A DNA stretch of 64,000 nucleotides from an uncultured Anaerococcus sp. (GTDB lineage: Bacteria > Bacillota > Clostridia > Tissierellales > Peptoniphilaceae). Below, piece after piece: positions 61,739 to 64,000 of the stretch. The stretch covers positions 1-64,000 of the forward strand of contig URUJ01000006.1 in the NCBI GenBank assembly GCA_900551095.1, written 5' to 3'. How positions within the stretch are numbered: position 1 is the stretch's first letter; the number at the start of each line of letters is the position of its first letter. The position numbers and the translations under genes are program-made. The notes beneath the pieces were generated by a model. That model saw nothing but the letters and a program-made list of their open reading frames with translations. It did not search any database and was not told the origin of the DNA.

Positions 61739-61951
61739 ATGGATACAAAACAACTTGAAGAAATGGCAGACAAATTACAGAATGAAGCCTATAACCTATC
61801 TAAATCTATCGATGCTTTATTGTATAAGGTTATCCCAACCGATACAGATTCAGAAAACGACTACACCATAGGGCTTTTAAATGTGGTATCTAACCAGTCA
61901 AAATTGGTTACAGATATGGCCACAAACTTAAGCATGAGTTTTACAAAATAG
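61739..61951 (+). CDS. Small hypothetical protein of the right-hand element
   Basis: 70 residues. AGTGAGGT precedes ATG 61739 at normal distance. The product is acidic and mostly helical (LEEMADKLQNEAYNLSKSIDALLYKV; LNVVSNQSKLVTDMATNLS). I do not recognise it. It stands alone between two intergenic regions. Confidence 0.55.
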   Translation: MDTKQLEEMADKLQNEAYNLSKSIDALLYKVIPTDTDSENDYTIGLLNVVSNQSKLVTDMATNLSMSFTK

Positions 61952-62227
61952 TTATATAGATTAACACCCCCTATTCACTTATAAACCATATCAAAATATG
62001 GTATGATTAAATAAATTAATAAGGGGGCCAACTTTAATAACGGTATAAAAGACTTAATAAAGCTTAGAGATAGAAAAAGATGCGACACAGTAAAGGCAAT
62101 TTTAGAAGCCTATGATATTAATTTAAGATTAATCGATGAATACCAAAAAGAGATTGAAGAAAAAAAGGAAAATATAAACTATTTAAGATCTAGCTTAAGT
62201 AATGCAAACGAGGTTAAAGGGTCGGGC

Positions 62228-62497
62228 ATGGCCAAAGATGATATTTTGATAAGAGATATTGACAAAATCACAGACCTAAAAAACGAGATAAAAATAATCA
62301 AAAAAGAGAATCAGCAAGTTAAAAATGCAATTAATAGCATAGATGACCCCATAGCTAAATTAATCATAATGAGAATATGGGTAAAAAATATCGATTCAAT
62401 GAGAAGTTTAGCAACCACCCTAAACTTATCCCATACAATGATTTGGAGAAAATCAGACACCGCCCTATTAAGCCTATACAAAAAACTTATTAAATAA
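62228..62497 (+). CDS. DUF1492/ArpU-like phage regulatory protein, 5' end uncertain
   Basis: 89 residues from ATG 62228. The C-terminal half (DDPIAKLIIMRIWVKNIDSMRSLATTLNLSHTMIWRKSDTALLSLYK) resembles the sigma-70-region-4-like HTH of DUF1492/ArpU proteins, which control late phage genes. The same frame is open and protein-like upstream to 62030 (DLIKLRDRKRCDTVKAILEA and onward), right behind an AAGGGGG ribosome site, but has no ATG, GTG or TTG there. Either the true start is lost or non-canonical, or a shorter protein is made. Confidence 0.6.
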   Translation: MAKDDILIRDIDKITDLKNEIKIIKKENQQVKNAINSIDDPIAKLIIMRIWVKNIDSMRSLATTLNLSHTMIWRKSDTALLSLYKKLIK

Positions 62498-62510
62498 TTT
62501 TATTGATGCT

Positions 62511-62539
62511 AGCCCCAAGATGAAATTCTAGGGGCTTTT
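62511..62539 (+). terminator. Terminator after the DUF1492-like gene
   Basis: AGCCCC (62511-62516) and GGGGCT (62531-62536), then TTT. Six-pair stem with 14-base loop. Confidence 0.65.
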
Positions 62540-63100
62540 ATAATGGGTTAATGTTACACATGAATATATTAAAAATAATCAAAATTTATAGGGCAAGTTC
62601 AAACTAAACTTAATAAGCATATAATAAAATATATGCCTACAAAATTAAAGAGCCTTAAAACGCAAAATACGAGACTGATTGTTTGATAATTTTAAGAAAA
62701 TCAAGATATATCAGAAAACCTTAGCAAATCTAAGCATATTTGCTAACAAATGCTAACATATTACTAACTTTTCATAACCTTATAAAACCTTAACAATTCT
62801 TAACATATTATCATAAAAAATAACGGAAAATATAGGACAAAAAACCTCACAAAACCTCACATAAAAACCTGACAAAACCTGACATATTTTTCAAATTGTT
62901 AGAGATTGTTAGTATAAAAATCTAAGATGATATAAAAATAACAAATACTTATCATAAAAATCGTTGGAAAATGTTGGTATAAAAGCCTATGTTGATAAAA
63001 TACTAACAATTCTTAACATAAATCATAGACAGAAAACCTGTTAAGACCTGTTATAAAAAACCTACAAAAACCTACATAATTTTCAGAAACATTTAAAATA

Positions 63101-63162
63101 AACAAAGCACATGGCGCAACCCAAAGGAAAATCCTTTTAAGGGGTCACGTATGTGCTTTGTT
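63101..63162. other. Long-stem structured element 1
   Basis: AACAAAGCACAT (63101-63112) and ATGTGCTTTGTT (63151-63162) form a perfect 12-bp stem. Inside are ACCC/GGGT and AAAGGA/TCCTTT, giving a three-tier hairpin of 62 nt. There is no T tail, so it is not a simple terminator. It could be a small RNA, an mRNA leader structure or a DNA recognition site. Confidence 0.65.
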
Positions 63163-63205
63163 ATTAATAATAATGTACCTTAGAATTTAAAACGAACAAG
63201 AAAAA

Positions 63206-63257
63206 TAGAGATACTAACTCACTCCCCCACAAATGCGGAAGGTGGAAAGTATCTCTA
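63206..63257. other. Long-stem structured element 2
   Basis: TAGAGATACT (63206-63215) and AGTATCTCTA (63248-63257) form a perfect 10-bp stem around an inner CCAC/GTGG stem with loop AAATGCGGAAG. It has the same size and design as element 1, 43 bp further on, with unrelated primary sequence. Confidence 0.6.
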
Positions 63258-63334
63258 ATGATTATTAATATACCATTTATTACTAAGAAAACCTAACATA
63301 ACTTAACATAAAACATAGGAGATATTGAGCAATC

Positions 63335-63688
63335 ATGAGCAAAAGAGATTATAGGATAAGTCAAAAAAAGTACAACAAATCGGTTGAACTACTAATCGAG
63401 GGCAACATGTCATATACTGACATTGCTAAACAGGTAGGAATATCAAGAAATACTCTTAAGAGAATAAGAGATGATGAAGATACAGCTAAACTTATTCAAA
63501 GTATGGCAAGTAATGACTTGAAGATAGCAGTATCTAAAGCAGGTAAGACCCTTATTGAATTACTAGATGCCGAAAGCGAGACAGTAAGGCTACAAAGTGC
63601 AAGGCATATATTAGAACTAGGCGGTATTCAAGTAAAAGACGACATGACAAGTCTAATTGATAAAGTAATCATCATTGATGATATTTAG
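63335..63688 (+). CDS. terS: Phage terminase small subunit-like protein
   Basis: 117 residues. An N-terminal HTH (KYNKSVELLIEGNMSYTDIAKQVGISRNTLKRIRDDED) is followed by a helical segment (AVSKAGKTLIELLDAESETVRLQSARHILELGGI). This layout is that of small terminases of the HTH/phBC6A51 type, which bind the packaging site. TAGGAGATA lies upstream of ATG 63335. No large terminase is seen in the 312 bp that follow. Alternative: a transposase-like HTH regulator. Confidence 0.65.
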   Translation: MSKRDYRISQKKYNKSVELLIEGNMSYTDIAKQVGISRNTLKRIRDDEDTAKLIQSMASNDLKIAVSKAGKTLIELLDAESETVRLQSARHILELGGIQVKDDMTSLIDKVIIIDDI

Positions 63689-64000
63689 GATAAGGCCACG
63701 ATCTTAAAATACTACAAAATACTACTTGTATTTCATTAATATTATTTGATAAGGTCAAGTTTAATATTAGTATGTTTTTCTCAAAGTCTTATAAATACTA
63801 GGATTCTCTAGGAAATGAAGCACAAGAAAAGGGGTTGAAACTTGATAAAAATTGACCCCCTACCTCATTACTAATGACCCCGATAAATAACGGATTAACC
63901 TATTAATAAACTAGTAAGAATTTACAAGGGTAGTCAGCACTAATGACACCCTTAATACGATCTAAGTTTAAGTTAGCTCGCATATTGGGATTTGAGCACA
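63689..64000. other. Gene-free stretch at the right edge
   Basis: No convincing ORF on either strand. A stem AAGGGT-A-GTCA (63926-63936) with TGAC-ACCCTT (63944-63953) is a weak terminator-like hairpin, and GGGGT/ACCCC pairs at about 63831 and 63855. The tRNA 3' fragment seen at 57631 does not recur here, so the element continues past the window. Confidence 0.5.

Larger units (their letters stand above)
62741..63310. repeat. Array of 10-bp-phased doublet repeats upstream of the small-terminase-like gene
   Basis: Most of this gene-free stretch is built from pairs of 7-10-mers whose two copies start exactly 10 bp apart, while the sequence differs from pair to pair. Examples: TGCTAAC at 62741/62751; AAAACCTCAC at 62841/62851; AAAACCTGAC at 62864/62874; ATTGTTAG at 62895/62905; GTTGG at 62963/62973; ACCTGTTA at 63036/63046; AAAACCTACA at 63057/63067; AACCTAACAT and AACTTAACAT at 63290/63300. 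Pairs are often separated by ATAAAA. The related CTTAAC pair is at 62789/62799. The stretch 62540-62740 shows no gene. Confidence 0.8.

Noticed and set aside
62820..63080. CRISPR-like repeat array
   Set aside because: No constant repeat of 23-40 bp, no regular spacer length and no cas genes. The repeats are paired 10-mers that differ between pairs.
63206..63257. Twister or other self-cleaving ribozyme
   Set aside because: A stem beginning with TAAC after the closing helix looked suggestive, but the conserved internal-loop and pseudoknot bases of twister, hammerhead or pistol motifs could not be matched.

Overview
The window comes from a low-GC Gram-positive anaerobe. Gene order and protein families (Rnf complex, acetate kinase, WhiA/RapZ cluster, PrkC/PrpC, RepA_N element) are clostridial, and I infer Peptoniphilaceae, probably Anaerococcus-like. 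No 16S gene is present, so the genus is a guess. Most of the window is ordinary chromosome read on the minus strand in long operons, with a mobile element at each end.

Layout. 1-1.7 kb: rep end of an integrative conjugative element (RepA_N initiator with internal iterons, DnaC-like loader cut by the window edge), abutting the 3' end of rlmCD. 1.8-12.6 kb: murB-rapZ-phosphatase-whiA-dnaE-pfkA-pyk-rlmCD. 12.7 kb: divergent rpmB. 13-27.8 kb: rpmF, plsX-acpP-rnc-radical SAM-smc, then def-fmt-rsmB-rlmN-prpC-prkC-rsgA-rpe. smc appears to begin at an ATT codon. 27.9-34.3 kb: ackA, then a type IV pilus/pseudopilus operon with no assembly ATPase placed behind pyrH-frr. 34.3-37.3 kb: MATE exporter and thiW-thiD under a TPP riboswitch. 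37.4-37.7 kb: tRNA-Leu and tRNA-His. 37.9-38.8 kb: the plus-strand genes for a small membrane protein, RecX and a GIY-YIG protein. 38.8-46.8 kb: radC-mreBCD-oversized PBP2-P-loop protein-RNase E/G-like. 46.8-52.7 kb: Gx transporter and NusG_II genes, then rnfCDGEAB. 52.8-57 kb: polA-coaE-lytic transglycosylase and a zinc-ribbon gene.

57.0-57.3 kb holds an apparently unannotated type I toxin-antitoxin locus of the Fst/par type. A 32-residue membrane peptide gene converges with a ~65-nt antisense RNA on a shared bidirectional terminator. Direct repeats place antisense complementarity over the toxin start codon and early codons.

From 57.63 kb to the right edge lies a mobile element integrated at a tRNA 3' end. 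It has a tyrosine integrase and repressor on the minus strand, back-to-back promoters with overlapping -35 boxes, then Cro-like, excisionase-like, replication initiator (iterons plus AT-rich stretch inside the gene), DnaC-like loader, small proteins, a remarkable array of 10-bp-phased doublet repeats, two long-stem structured elements, and a small-terminase-like gene. No capsid or tail genes are seen in 6.4 kb. The order resembles a phage satellite (PICI), though a prophage left arm cannot be excluded because the window ends.
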